From: a bacterium
GTDB lineage: Bacteria; Vulcanimicrobiota; Vulcanimicrobiia; Vulcanimicrobiales; Vulcanimicrobiaceae
DNA: 64,000 nt
Assembly: GCA_021832345.1 (NCBI GenBank)
Contig: JAKBKY010000001.1
Coordinates: forward strand, 210,385-274,384
Direction: 5' to 3'
Positions 17,901-25,019 of the stretch are shown piece by piece. The position numbers and the translations under genes were made by a program. Positions within the stretch are counted from its first letter, which is position 1, and every line of letters begins with the position of its first letter. The notes under the pieces are model-generated. The model was given only the letters and a program-made list of their open reading frames with translations, was not told where the DNA came from and did not search any database.

Positions 17901-18515
17901 CGCAAGAAGAACCTACTCAATGTCGCCGTGTCCCGCGCAAAGGATCACTTCCTGGTCTTCGGTGACATATCCACGATTGCGACGCAACCCAAGGGTTCGG
18001 CGCTGCGTCTGCTGTCCGAACATCTGCTTCGCCGCGACGAAAATGCCCTAGGCGAGGTTCCGGTGTCCTTCTACGGTGAAGGCGCAGACGTTGTTCACGT
18101 GATGGAACATGAGCGGCATCGAGACATCTTCCAATACGCGTGCGAGCACGCATCGAAATGGCTGCTCGTGGTGAGCCCATTTCTAGGCCAGACGGCGCTG
18201 GCCGAAGAAATCGTGAGCCCCATAGCACAAGCCGTGGAACGCGGCGTAGTCGTTGACATAATTAGTGATTCTAAATTTGCTAAGAATCCAGCGCTAGCCG
18301 ACCCGCTTCGGGCAGCCGGCGCACATTTTCAACTTGTAGACCAAATACATGCAAAGACACTCGCGATGGACGAGGCCTTACTGTATGAGGGCTCCTATAA
18401 TTGGCTGAGTGCCGTAGCCGAGGGTGAGTACCACCGAATGGAAAGCGGCTGGCTTGTGCGGGGTCCTGCCGCGTCGCGAGCTATCGCTTCGGTGCGCGCG
18501 TATTTCGACTTTTAA
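14988..18515 (+). CDS. SF1 helicase fused to PLD nuclease, Mokosh type II-like
   Basis: A 1175-aa protein with a GTG start. Helicase: Walker A GPPGTGKTT near residues 286-294, a helical insertion of about 300 residues (coiled coil near 410-480), Walker B LLIIDES near 720, the motif GDVYQLEP, then FLRTHYRC and VGTAFAMQGAEA and the VAVSRAK motif of COG1112/UPF1-like enzymes. The C-terminal phospholipase-D domain has H1121-A-K1123 with D1128 and GSYNW. A single protein joining these two parts matches MkoC of the Mokosh type II anti-phage system. Only one HKD motif is seen, so it should dimerise. First gene of block 2. Confidence 0.8.
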   Translation: MTQIDLGVSTATTTANLLQYWRDCLIDDAMSGITFERVRQSPTIDFQSITKGRLGAQTTDRIRALASSGEKPTTERSDTIEIAVGLGRISAKYQNGARRSHVDAVVPLWIPALLCDGGILRPQEQRHPFITRTVLEPSPTSIAVGTLDDADAYYETHVPEQRWSENWAACIQWALELWSSVVGSDFSTYASEDFHFERTAYVLPNEVAIDVTKLVEVLDLARERAEQGGGLAILQSVVRSQASTAHDTASGVRHGGHYGPHPLTDDQRVALEHVLRTPHGALQAVNGPPGTGKTTLLRSVIASAMVEAIASTQDLFSVEPPIIVVTSTNNNAVTNVLNSFADVEDQTPFGKRWIDDVGGYGAFLAGKDAAKRAERSNINYPTLLFQNGGTIRGVFDGIEVTAAIATFLKNYLDATGKSAEDLESAVSDLHAKTLSLRAKAAYVAQQLEEYRRIADPSESAARSTLGERFIQTLEPLREKRVAAERELSVIREECSRQRQRIELGLDALQPIWWEAIFGFLDPVRRHRYRRFEKAYGVGTPPYTNDLSAIEDGMRSRRSAFDISESQAAAVHTGAAQAYSIAERECERERDQFETSCRRWHDVVRQLEADLRTSLDPADWGAVQRALDIAYRTDAFRVAMRFWEGRWLLQMRSEKDDIWRRNSATRVRHRHRCIAKLHPFAAVTLHSLPWRFNYFISGTAPGRELEDGHAEPLFEGIDLLIIDESGQVAPHIGAIGLALAKKAMIVGDVYQLEPIVSLDEPLSLANARNRISARPDVADDLGRRGVLVHDNGPSLMHLAQGATAYTLSNASVPGSFLRTHYRCVPEIIRYCDELIYGGLIPKRQSLENPLFPAMGYAHVRGTSAKSGSSRVNETEARLIANFAAKNKDRILDHYVSDPAIAGITTTEALSRLLAIVTPYAAQANEIRRQLRGVLPNDAPITVGTAFAMQGAEARIILYSNVLSPRDPVGFVNRKKNLLNVAVSRAKDHFLVFGDISTIATQPKGSALRLLSEHLLRRDENALGEVPVSFYGEGADVVHVMEHERHRDIFQYACEHASKWLLVVSPFLGQTALAEEIVSPIAQAVERGVVVDIISDSKFAKNPALADPLRAAGAHFQLVDQIHAKTLAMDEALLYEGSYNWLSAVAEGEYHRMESGWLVRGPAASRAIASVRAYFDF

Positions 18516-18525
18516 TTTACGTTCC

Positions 18526-19080
18526 TTAAATACCGAGATGAAATGAAATGCCGCGCTGGAACTGAGGCGCCACGATACCGACGATCCGAACAATGTCTGC
18601 GACTGGAAGGCCGCGTCGGTCGCGTTCCAAGGTTCTCAGGACTTCACACATACGCTCGTGATCGACACTGAGAAGATCGGAGAGAAATTCGTCGACTGAG
18701 CACAGTCTGATTTCATACGGATCGCATGCCACTTTCGGGAAATGGCGGAGATTCTCAGTAACGATGGTTTCGGCATTACCGCGAATTGCCGCGGCGAGCA
18801 CATGGCGGTCACCCTCATGGTTTGTCATCGTGGCGATGAGCGGTTCATATCCCGAAACGCGGGATTCCGGAAAGGCGCGATTCATCTCGCCGCGCAAATG
18901 CGCAGTCTGTTCGCGCGTTAGCCCGCGATTCTCGATGAGATTTCGGTCCAGTTCATCGAGAACGTCGGCGCTCCACAACGGATAATAGAGACCGCTTTCT
19001 GCGGCCGTCAACAATACGTCTCGGAGCGTCTGCGGAAAAAGCACGCAGGCGTCGATAAAAACTCGAAACCGCGCGCTCAT
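18526..19080 (-). CDS. PIN-domain toxin, VapC-like
   Basis: A 184-aa PIN protein. Conserved acids: D10 in RVFIDACVLFP, E in SADVLDELDRNLIE, then D in GDRHVLAAAIRGNAETIVTE, which is the typical third and fourth acidic region, followed by NLRHFP. The ATG overlaps the antitoxin stop by 4 bp (19077-19080). The extra 50 residues after the PIN core (EFLSDLLSVDHERMCEVLRT) are helical. Convergent with the helicase-PLD gene, 10 bp apart. Predicted endoribonuclease. Confidence 0.85.
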   Translation of the reverse strand: MSARFRVFIDACVLFPQTLRDVLLTAAESGLYYPLWSADVLDELDRNLIENRGLTREQTAHLRGEMNRAFPESRVSGYEPLIATMTNHEGDRHVLAAAIRGNAETIVTENLRHFPKVACDPYEIRLCSVDEFLSDLLSVDHERMCEVLRTLERDRRGLPVADIVRIVGIVAPQFQRGISFHLGI

Positions 19081-19592
19081 TCACCGCCGCGTCGATCGGC
19101 ATCGCGAAGTCTTGCGAGATGCTGCATCGCCTCTTCATCCTGGTCGTACAAACCGTACTGCTCGCTCAAGTCGATAAGGTTACGTAGATGCTGACGCCGC
19201 TCTCGCCGGCGAGCAACATCGAAGGTCATGACATCTGCAAGAGCAACGCGACGGTGCCGGCCGACGCGCTCGAATGGAATCTTGCCGTCGTCCAGCAATC
19301 GCACGAGATACGTTCGTGAAACGTTCAGAAAGTCGGCAGCTTCCTGGGATGTTAGCATTCGATCGGCGGGCAGAACGCTAATGCCCCCACCGTGCGCGAG
19401 CATCTGGGCGGCGCGAACGAGGACTTCATAGAGAGCACGCGGCAGTTGCAGAGGCTCATGATCGGGAGCCACAAGATAACCGGTCGCTCCGGGCCCCGAT
19501 CGGGCGATTGCCTCCCCAAGGCTCCGGATGGACTCTTGCTCCCTCGCGTCCGGGGCCGCTACTATCTGACCCATATCAAGAACTGTATTCAT
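19077..19592 (-). CDS. Excisionase-type HTH antitoxin partner of the PIN toxin
   Basis: A 171-aa protein. The N-terminal 80 residues match the partial gene at 1-254. Residues about 90-135 contain DRMLTSQEAADFLNVSRTYL and VRLLDDGKIPFERVGRHRRV, an MerR/excisionase-like helix-turn-helix (HTH_17). The C-terminal tail (RRRERRQHLRNLIDLSEQYG) probably wraps the toxin. It precedes the PIN gene with a 4-bp overlap. Expected to repress the promoter at 19626-19655. Confidence 0.85.
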   Translation of the reverse strand: MNTVLDMGQIVAAPDAREQESIRSLGEAIARSGPGATGYLVAPDHEPLQLPRALYEVLVRAAQMLAHGGGISVLPADRMLTSQEAADFLNVSRTYLVRLLDDGKIPFERVGRHRRVALADVMTFDVARRRERRQHLRNLIDLSEQYGLYDQDEEAMQHLARLRDADRRGGE

Positions 19593-19625
19593 AACTAGTC
19601 ACCGTAAACGACACTTGTAGTTTCG

Positions 19626-19655
19626 ATTATAGCGAATATTTCGAGCCTTTGTCCA
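19626..19655 (-). promoter_or_regulatory. Promoter of the HTH/PIN operon
   Basis: Minus strand: TGGACA (19650-19655) and a consensus TATAAT (19626-19631) with an 18-bp spacer. The spacer contains AAATATTCG, the near-palindrome also present beside the -10 of the paralogous gene at 293-302, a candidate operator. The start codon is 34 bp downstream. Confidence 0.7.
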
Positions 19656-19745
19656 GAGCGACCCGGCGAGCACCGGCAAAGGAATGAGGCGGCCGCTCAG
19701 GCGAACAAGTGTTCTGTAGATTTATTCCGATAGCTGGCCTCAACC

Positions 19746-20339
19746 ATGCGGAGGTACAAAACCGTGGATGATCTCGAAGGCGAGCGTGCAAAAATACGCG
19801 GTGATCAAAATCAGGTTTTTCAAGCTCGTGACATCGTCGACTCCAGCGTGCAGATCGTGCACAATAGCGAGGCGTCCGACACCATCATTCCCACAGACAT
19901 GAGCTATCGCCTCGATACCAGGCTTACCACAATGCAGATGAGATTGGGGTCGCTCGCGTCCTTTGTTTTGGGAGCGCTCGCTTTTTTTTCAAACTTCGCT
20001 TCGTTAGCCAGCTTTGCTGGCTATACGCTGCCGCTTGCATCATTCGCTAAGGCGCACTCAGTGATCGCGCCACTCGGGGTCGTGTTTCTCATGCTTGGAA
20101 TGCTTCTTTGGTTCTTCAGCCGTGAAATCGAAGACCAGGGATTTCTTCCGATCGGGCGGCTCAAGTTCCGACTAAACTCACGCACCGGGCACATCGAGAT
20201 TGTCGAGCTTCGCGGGAAGTGCCCAAAGTGCGGCGCACCGATAACTTATGGTACCGAGAAGCACACACCGGGCTTATTTGCGACATGCAGGAGAAATCCG
20301 CATCAGCACAAGTGGCTGTTCGACCATACGACGATATAG
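19746..20339 (+). CDS. Two-helix membrane protein with C-terminal zinc-ribbon-like motif
   Basis: A 197-aa protein of unknown function. The N-terminal 50 residues are polar (RGDQNQVFQARDIVDSSVQI). Two hydrophobic segments follow at about 65-100 (LGSLASFVLGALAFFSNFAS) and 105-125 (VIAPLGVVFLMLGMLLWFF). The cytosolic tail carries CPKCGAPI and, 24 residues on, a lone C with HQHKW, a possible Cys3His zinc site. It is divergent from the PIN operon and is the last gene before att copy B. It could be an effector or sensor of the block-2 defence cargo; this is only context. Confidence 0.65.
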   Translation: MRRYKTVDDLEGERAKIRGDQNQVFQARDIVDSSVQIVHNSEASDTIIPTDMSYRLDTRLTTMQMRLGSLASFVLGALAFFSNFASLASFAGYTLPLASFAKAHSVIAPLGVVFLMLGMLLWFFSREIEDQGFLPIGRLKFRLNSRTGHIEIVELRGKCPKCGAPITYGTEKHTPGLFATCRRNPHQHKWLFDHTTI

Positions 20340-20347
20340 GCCAGCCG

Positions 20348-20367
20348 TATCCGCATAAATGCGGATA
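20348..20367 (+). terminator. Perfect hairpin after the membrane protein gene
   Basis: TATCCGCAT and its exact reverse complement are separated by AA. It lies 8 bp after the stop codon of the preceding gene and 13 bp before att copy B. There is no U-tract, so it may be a weak terminator or a recombination-linked structure; hairpins also precede att copies A and D. Confidence 0.45.
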
Positions 20368-20379
20368 GTAAGAGATTCG

Positions 20380-20402
20380 TGGTAGCGCTAACGGGAATCG
20401 AA
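20380..20402. repeat. att copy B: variant 3' end of tRNA-Glu
   Basis: 22 of 23 nt match 25085-25107. The single change turns the weak U6-G67 pair of the local tRNA acceptor stem into U6-A67, so this copy would still make a functional tRNA end. It was probably carried in from a host with that tRNA variant. It marks the left end of block 1. Confidence 0.8.
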
Positions 20403-20497
20403 TCCGTCCCGAGAGGGTTGCAGAGAGTCGCTAGCGGCCAAGCAAGGTAATAGAATCAAGGCTTTCCGGCTTGCGATGGTCGCGGAGAGTTACTCGT

Positions 20498-20540
20498 GGT
20501 TGCCCTCGACGGCAACCGAATGGCAACCGTTTGGCAACCG
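20498..20540. repeat. Arm-type repeats GGCAACCG, left end of block 1
   Basis: GGCAACCG at 20511, 20522 and 20533, exactly 11 bp apart, plus an inverted GGTTGCC at 20498-20504 facing the first copy across 6 bp. The same octamer, again with 11-bp spacing, lies at the integrase end (25020, 25031). These are likely integrase arm sites. Confidence 0.7.
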
Positions 20541-20789
20541 TCGGGCGTCGACAATTGCACCGCGATGATTCGTGGCCGAATGGCGGCCCGCCGGCGCGTC
20601 TTGCGACGTTGCGTGCCCCCCAAGTCGTTCGATCGCGTTTGCGCGCCCTAGGTGGCGACGTAAGCCAAAGGAGCGCCTACCCTCGATGACTCTCATGCAC
20701 GCGCACGGGGGTTTTCGCGCAGGATTCCCCGGATTTTACCGAGCATCCGACGCGCGCGCGCGTAACGCGCGAAACGAAAGGCTGACACC

Positions 20790-20963
20790 TTGGAGACGAT
20801 CGCGATCCGGCTGCGAGCCGAAAAAGAAACCCCCGGCACCCAGCGGTACGCAGCCGACGACCCGAACGCGCCGGTGCGGTTCATCTACTTGAAAAAGGTG
20901 GCCTTCACCGGCAGCGACGTGCCGAAGGTAATCACGGTGACGATCGCCGCGGCCGCGAATTAA
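20790..20963 (+). CDS. Small element protein, 57 aa
   Basis: A TTG-start frame preceded by GAAAGG at a suitable distance (20776-20781). The product begins METIAIRLRAEKETPGTQRY and ends VTVTIAAAAN; in between is VRFIYLKKVAFTGSDVPKVI. This beta-rich pattern (I.LRLEKET.G..RY...., IYL.K) recurs in small conserved proteins of actinobacterial phages and integrative elements, as far as I recall. It is convergent with the RepA-like operon. Function unknown; codon pattern and ribosome site support it. Confidence 0.6.
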   Translation: METIAIRLRAEKETPGTQRYAADDPNAPVRFIYLKKVAFTGSDVPKVITVTIAAAAN

Positions 20964-21025
20964 ACCGAGGAAACCGTCTTGCTCGGCGCCGCCGAGACCC
21001 CCGGGCCACGCCTTCCCTCTGCCGC

Positions 21026-21157
21026 TCATGCTGCGGTTCTCTTGGCCGAACGGCGCACCGGCCGCACTTGGCGGATCGTGAAGCCCGCGCGAGCGAGCAG
21101 CGACGCCGCCGCAACGATGGCCCGTGCTTCCTGGAGCACTCGCTCCGCAGGGCTCAT
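21026..21157 (-). CDS. Small protein coupled to the RepA-like gene, 43 aa
   Basis: The ATG at 21155-21157 overlaps the stop of the preceding gene (ATGA). The product begins MSPAERVLQEARAIVAAASL and ends with a basic tail (VRRSAKRTAA). It is a short helix plus a basic tail; no known family. The next frame again starts in ATGA at 21029 but is antisense to the 57-aa gene and is not called. Confidence 0.45.
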   Translation of the reverse strand: MSPAERVLQEARAIVAAASLLARAGFTIRQVRPVRRSAKRTAA

Positions 21158-22449
21158 AGGAGCCGCACTTGGCTCGGCTGGACGCGCTCGACGATACGCT
21201 CCTTCGCGTAATTGAACAGCGCCTCGGCAGTCTCTTCGGTCTCATCGACGACCTCATGCCCGCTCTCGTCCGGGTCCCCAGGTTTATCAGGTTTATCAGG
21301 TTCTCCAGTAGGGAAAACCTGAGAATCCAGGGGCTCTTTGATAAACCAATAGCCCTTCGCGGGGTATCCCCGATTCTCGGTGGTGACGCCAGCCTTCTTG
21401 CGCGCGCGATACAACGTGGGCTGCGAATGACCAGCCCTCTTGCCCGCCTCGCACACATCTGAAGCCCGGTGCTCGTCCGCGCCGAGGTAATCGGAAAGCC
21501 AATCTGCCGCCGCGTCGATCTTCAACTTTTCACCCTCGTCGGGACGGTTCGTCAACTCATCGGCCGTGATAATCGGCGGAACCGCTTCCCACTCGACGCA
21601 CGCGATCGTTGTCGCCTCGCCGTCGTCATCGGTCACCCCGACGGGGACAAGCCGATATGCCATCGTTGCCGAACGATCTTCGGCGAGATTGGCTTTAGAG
21701 ATGGCTACGACGAAGAGGCCGGGATGCGCTTCATCGTCAGGATGCGGTGCCACGGCGAGCTCCGAGCGACTGACATTGCGCGCCTCGATGCTACCGAGGC
21801 CGCGTGCGCTCGCCAAACCCGCCGCTTTGCAGAAATGGCGGATCGCGACGATGGTCGCGCCGGTGTCATGCGCGACGGTCGAAAGTGGGCGACAGACCTT
21901 GCGCATGTCTTGAGGTTTCGCCGAGTTGAGATCATCGGCAAAGTGATTGAGGAATGCGTCGATCATCACAAAGTCGAACCCCCCCTCTTCGATCGCCCGA
22001 CGCAGCGTTTCTGCGTGGGTCGGGAACACGGCAAACTCCTGCTCGTCGCCGATTGATTCCAGAAGCCGGATGTTATCGAAATTGGCGCGGGCGACGTCGA
22101 GCCGAGCGCGCAGTAGGCCGTGCCGATCCTCCTCGGCAAGAATGAGACAGCGTAGCGGCTTCTCATGGCGAAGCCCCGTCGGCATCGGCCGACCCGCGCT
22201 CGCCCGCGCGATAAGGTCGAGCACGAAGGTGGTCTTCCCGATTCCGCCGTCACCGTTCACCAGCGTCAGCTCGGCGCGCGGAAGCGTGTTTTGCTCAAAC
22301 CAACGCACTCGCTCAAAGCGGACGGTGCGAAGATCGAGAAGATTTGCGCGCGGTACGCCATCTGACTGCGTGCGCGACCCCGCCGCCGTTGCCGGAGCGG
22401 CCGCAAGCCTCCTCAGCGCGTTATCTACCGCATCGTCCTGGCGCTTCAT
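21154..22449 (-). CDS. RepA-like AAA ATPase / replicative helicase
   Basis: A 431-aa RecA-fold ATPase of the AAA_25/RepA type. Residues 40-75 contain FEQNTLPRAELTLVNGDGGI followed by GKTT (Walker A 66-74), then RCLILAEED, FDFVMIDAFLNHF (Walker B) and GATIVAIRHFCK, as in plasmid and phage RepA/RSF1010-like helicases. The C-terminal part has a winged-helix-like region (SDVCEAGKRAGHSQPTLYRA) and an acidic, repeat-rich tail (PDKPDKPGDPDE). Likely drives replication of the excised element. Overlaps both neighbours by 4 bp. Confidence 0.8.
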   Translation of the reverse strand: MKRQDDAVDNALRRLAAAPATAAGSRTQSDGVPRANLLDLRTVRFERVRWFEQNTLPRAELTLVNGDGGIGKTTFVLDLIARASAGRPMPTGLRHEKPLRCLILAEEDRHGLLRARLDVARANFDNIRLLESIGDEQEFAVFPTHAETLRRAIEEGGFDFVMIDAFLNHFADDLNSAKPQDMRKVCRPLSTVAHDTGATIVAIRHFCKAAGLASARGLGSIEARNVSRSELAVAPHPDDEAHPGLFVVAISKANLAEDRSATMAYRLVPVGVTDDDGEATTIACVEWEAVPPIITADELTNRPDEGEKLKIDAAADWLSDYLGADEHRASDVCEAGKRAGHSQPTLYRARKKAGVTTENRGYPAKGYWFIKEPLDSQVFPTGEPDKPDKPGDPDESGHEVVDETEETAEALFNYAKERIVERVQPSQVRLL

Positions 22450-22787
22450 TCGACCGCCGCTCCGTGCAGCCGGGCGCGCGCGAGTAGCCCCGCCGCTCCG
22501 CGATCGCGCCGCCGCCGCTCGTCGGCGACCTCGGGAAGCGCGCGCAAGAACTCCGCGTCGAAGCCGGGTTCCGCGACGTCGAGCGGATCGGGCCGTTCGC
22601 CCGCGTCCGCGCGCCGGCAGGCGTCCGCGACGTCCAGCGGATCGTCGCCGGCTTCGAGGAGCAGGTGGTATGCGCGCAGTCGCCGTTCGTACTCCTCCGG
22701 ATCGTCGAGGACAAGCCGCGAAAGCTCAAGCTCGGCGGGACTAGGCACGATCTTTCCCCGCCGCGACTTGTCGCGAGATATACTCAT
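22446..22787 (-). CDS. Hypothetical protein between xis-like and RepA-like genes
   Basis: A 113-aa charged, helical protein (ELSRLVLDDPEEYERRLRAY, then LLEAGDDPLDVADACRRADA), no recognised domain. Its 3' end overlaps the RepA-like ATG by 4 bp. The ATG at 22787 lies well inside the preceding gene; a GTG near 22750, at the end of that gene, is an equally good start and would give about 100 aa. Probably a small regulator or accessory protein of the element. Confidence 0.6.
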   Translation of the reverse strand: MSISRDKSRRGKIVPSPAELELSRLVLDDPEEYERRLRAYHLLLEAGDDPLDVADACRRADAGERPDPLDVAEPGFDAEFLRALPEVADERRRRDRGAAGLLARARLHGAAVE

Positions 22788-22950
22788 CCAGCGCCGCGCG
22801 GGGGAAGAGCACGCGGCGGTGGACGTTCACGGCCGCGATCTCGCCCTGCGCCCTCAAGAGTTTGAGCGTCGAACGGGAAATGCCGCCGAGGTAGTTCTGC
22901 GCCGCGTCAAAGTCGAGTAGAGCCGAGGTGGGGGGTTCAAAAGTGTCCAT
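22741..22950 (-). CDS. xis: Excisionase-like HTH protein
   Basis: A 69-aa protein with the HTH_17 fold of excisionases: LLDFDAAQNYLGGISRSTLK followed by LLRAQGEIAAVNVHRRVLFP and RAALDEYI. Position and size fit a recombination directionality factor, and it is divergent from the repressor-integrase operon. First gene of the leftward replication operon. It could equally be a small transcription factor; the combination with an integrase favours excisionase. Confidence 0.7.
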   Translation of the reverse strand: MDTFEPPTSALLDFDAAQNYLGGISRSTLKLLRAQGEIAAVNVHRRVLFPRAALDEYISRQVAAGKDRA

Positions 22951-22961
22951 GGCTCAGAGGC

Positions 22962-23017
22962 TACCACGGCCTTGACCCGGGGCCTAGCGCGTGGTAATAT
23001 CGGCTGGTGCTTATTAC
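22962..23017 (+). promoter_or_regulatory. Promoter and operators of the repressor-integrase operon
   Basis: TTGACC (22972-22977) and TAATAT (22995-23000) are 17 bp apart. Transcription would begin at about 23007, the GTG start itself, so the message is leaderless. TACCACG (22962-22968) and CGTGGTA (22990-22996) form a perfect inverted repeat enclosing the -35 box, and GTAATA/TATTAC (22994-22999, 23012-23017) a second one over the start. Both are candidate repressor sites. Confidence 0.7.
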
Positions 23018-23855
23018 CGCCTGGAGTGACACCGTTCGCGCTATCCTTGATGCGGCTAACGTGCGGCAAACGGAACTTGCCGAGCGCCTGGATATGGAAC
23101 TGCCCACCATCAACCGCTATGTTCACGGAGAACGACGCCCCGATCCTAAGACGGTCCTGAGAATCAATCACGCCCTCGCGCTGCTCACGGGCCATCCGAG
23201 GGTCGAGGACTTTCTCAACTTCGAGGCGGCCGCGTGCGGCCTGCTCCAAGAAGAGCGTTTCGAGGCGTTAATCAAAGGCGCTGCGTGGTGCCTTCGTTGG
23301 TACGGCGATTTTTTTAAACCGGGCGCCAATGAGCGCCTTCGCGAGAGCATGAACGCGCTCGACAAGGCGGAGAAGCGCAAGCTCCTTCTTGGCCTCAACC
23401 GTGCGCTGCGGCGCGTTGTCGTTTCCGCGTTGTTGCCCTCTTCGACCCCCGTCGGCTTCCGTGCCGTCTTGGAGGCGTTCGAGGCACGCGGTATCGACCT
23501 TAAGGAACTCGTTTCCGAAAAATGCGTCGCGCAGCTTGCGTGGGAGCGTTTCGTGCAGACCGTACAGCACGAGCTCGCCGCCCAAAACCCGCGCACTCCG
23601 GCGCGCGAGCGTCTTGCCGCAACGCGGCGCATCGTCGAGGCCCTCGCGGACCCCGACGTTCTCGCGGCCATTGAGGTGTCGACGGACGGCGCAGCCGAGG
23701 GCCTGCGCGAAGTGAAGACCACAGTGAACGGCGCGCAAGTCAGCCGCTTCTTCGGCGATAGCCGAGCGGCGTGGGCGCCCTTCACGCCGCCGACGCGGTA
23801 TCTTATCAAGGTCAACAACGCGCCTTCGGTTCGCCGAAAGGGAGGCCATTCGTGA
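23007..23855 (+). CDS. XRE-type repressor of the integrative element
   Basis: A 282-aa protein with a GTG start. The N-terminal 60 residues form a helix-turn-helix: VRAILDAANVRQTELAERLD followed by MELPTINRYVHGERRPDPKT. The remaining 220 residues are helical and unrecognised (ALDKAEKRKLLLGLNRALRR). The stop overlaps the integrase GTG (GTGA), so the two are co-translated. Expected role: keep excisionase and replication genes silent and set integrase level. There is no LexA-like peptidase motif, so control would not be SOS cleavage. Confidence 0.75.
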   Translation: MLITAWSDTVRAILDAANVRQTELAERLDMELPTINRYVHGERRPDPKTVLRINHALALLTGHPRVEDFLNFEAAACGLLQEERFEALIKGAAWCLRWYGDFFKPGANERLRESMNALDKAEKRKLLLGLNRALRRVVVSALLPSSTPVGFRAVLEAFEARGIDLKELVSEKCVAQLAWERFVQTVQHELAAQNPRTPARERLAATRRIVEALADPDVLAAIEVSTDGAAEGLREVKTTVNGAQVSRFFGDSRAAWAPFTPPTRYLIKVNNAPSVRRKGGHS

Positions 23856-25003
23856 GTGTTTATAAGCGCCGGAGCGGTAAATGGGCCGTTCTTGTCGACC
23901 TCGATCCAACCCCACTAGGTGGCCGTCAGCGGAAGAGCATCGGGACCTATCGCACCCGTAAGGAGGCCGAGCGCGCGGAACGTCAAGCGATCGAGGCACG
24001 AGACCGCGGCATCGACCTCTCGCCGAGCACGGTATCGCTCTCCGCTGTGCTCGAACGGTATTGTGCCGATTGCGGGGCGCGGAACCTCGCAACCAAGACG
24101 GTGGAAAGATACCGCGAGATTGCGACGCAGTATATTGCGCCGCATATCGGTTCGCTTGCGCTTGCGCGGCTGCGGCCTGCGCACGTTAGCGCTTGGTTAC
24201 ATACCCTCGCCGAGCGCGGCGGGCACGACGGTCGCGCGCTCTCGGCCAAAACGGTGCGGCATGGTTTCGCCCTCCTCAACGCCGCGCTCCGATTCGCGCA
24301 GCGCCTCGACCTCGTAGGCCGGAATGTCTGCGAATCGGTACGCCCACCGAAGGTTGCCAAGTCGCCTGCGGACGCGATCTCGTCCGAGGATCTTGCGGAA
24401 CTGCTTGCCTCTGCGAATGGAACGCGGTGGAGTGCGTTTGTAACGCTTGCGCTTGCCACCGGGGCACGTCGCGGCGAACTGTGCGCGCTGGATTGGGCCG
24501 ACGTTGACTTCGAGCGCGGCATGATCGCTATTAGAAAGAGTCTGTCGCAAACGCGAACAGGCGGCCTGGCGCTCAAGAGCACCAAGACGGGTGCGACCCG
24601 GCTGCTACCGCTCTCGCCGGTCGCGATCGACGCGCTACGGCGGCAGCGCATCATGCAGGCCGAGGAGCGGCTGCGCGCCGGAAGCGCCTACGAGAGAGGT
24701 GAGGGCGTATTCGCCGACGAGCTTGGGCGGCGCATATCGCCGATGAGTGCGACTAACGCCTTCGCTCGGCTGGCGAAGAAGGCCGGAATCAAGACGACGC
24801 GGCTTCACGATGCGCGGCATAGCGCGGCAACGGCGCTTCTCACCGCAGGCGTTGACGTTCGGACGGTCGGCGGCATCCTCGGGCACGCGGCAGCGAGCAC
24901 GACCCTGAACATCTACGGGCACCTTATCGAGGGTGGCCAGCGCCGCGGGCTCGACGCCCTGGGTGCGACCCTCGAACGGGCCGCCGGAACCAAGAAAGGG
25001 TGA
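23852..25003 (+). CDS. int: Tyrosine-family site-specific integrase
   Basis: 383 aa from the GTG at 23852, chosen because GGAGG lies 6 bp upstream and it overlaps the repressor stop; an upstream in-frame ATG (23771) is inside the repressor gene. The N-terminal arm-binding domain starts VSVYKRRSGKWAVLVDLDPT. A core-binding SAM-like domain spans about 58-150. Catalytic residues: R206 (TGARRGEL), K245, H319 and R322 (HDARH), H345 (LGHA) and Y355 (NIYGHL). All are intact. The gene points at tRNA-Glu, 81 bp away, whose 3' end it most likely uses. Confidence 0.95.
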   Translation: MSVYKRRSGKWAVLVDLDPTPLGGRQRKSIGTYRTRKEAERAERQAIEARDRGIDLSPSTVSLSAVLERYCADCGARNLATKTVERYREIATQYIAPHIGSLALARLRPAHVSAWLHTLAERGGHDGRALSAKTVRHGFALLNAALRFAQRLDLVGRNVCESVRPPKVAKSPADAISSEDLAELLASANGTRWSAFVTLALATGARRGELCALDWADVDFERGMIAIRKSLSQTRTGGLALKSTKTGATRLLPLSPVAIDALRRQRIMQAEERLRAGSAYERGEGVFADELGRRISPMSATNAFARLAKKAGIKTTRLHDARHSAATALLTAGVDVRTVGGILGHAAASTTLNIYGHLIEGGQRRGLDALGATLERAAGTKKG

Positions 25004-25019
25004 CTTTTTTTCAGCGCAC

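Larger units (their letters stand above)
14727..20402. mobile_element. Block 2: integrase-less cargo block between att copies C and B
   Basis: About 5.65 kb between two tRNA-Glu 3'-end copies. It holds the helicase-PLD defence gene, a PIN/HTH toxin-antitoxin operon and a membrane zinc-ribbon protein, and no recombinase. Like block 3 it could be mobilised only by an integrase acting in trans, for instance that of block 1. Confidence 0.6.

Noticed and set aside
20736-21029. Minus-strand frame starting in ATGA after the 43-aa gene
   Set aside because: Antisense to the better supported 57-aa plus-strand gene; glycine/arginine-rich without family.
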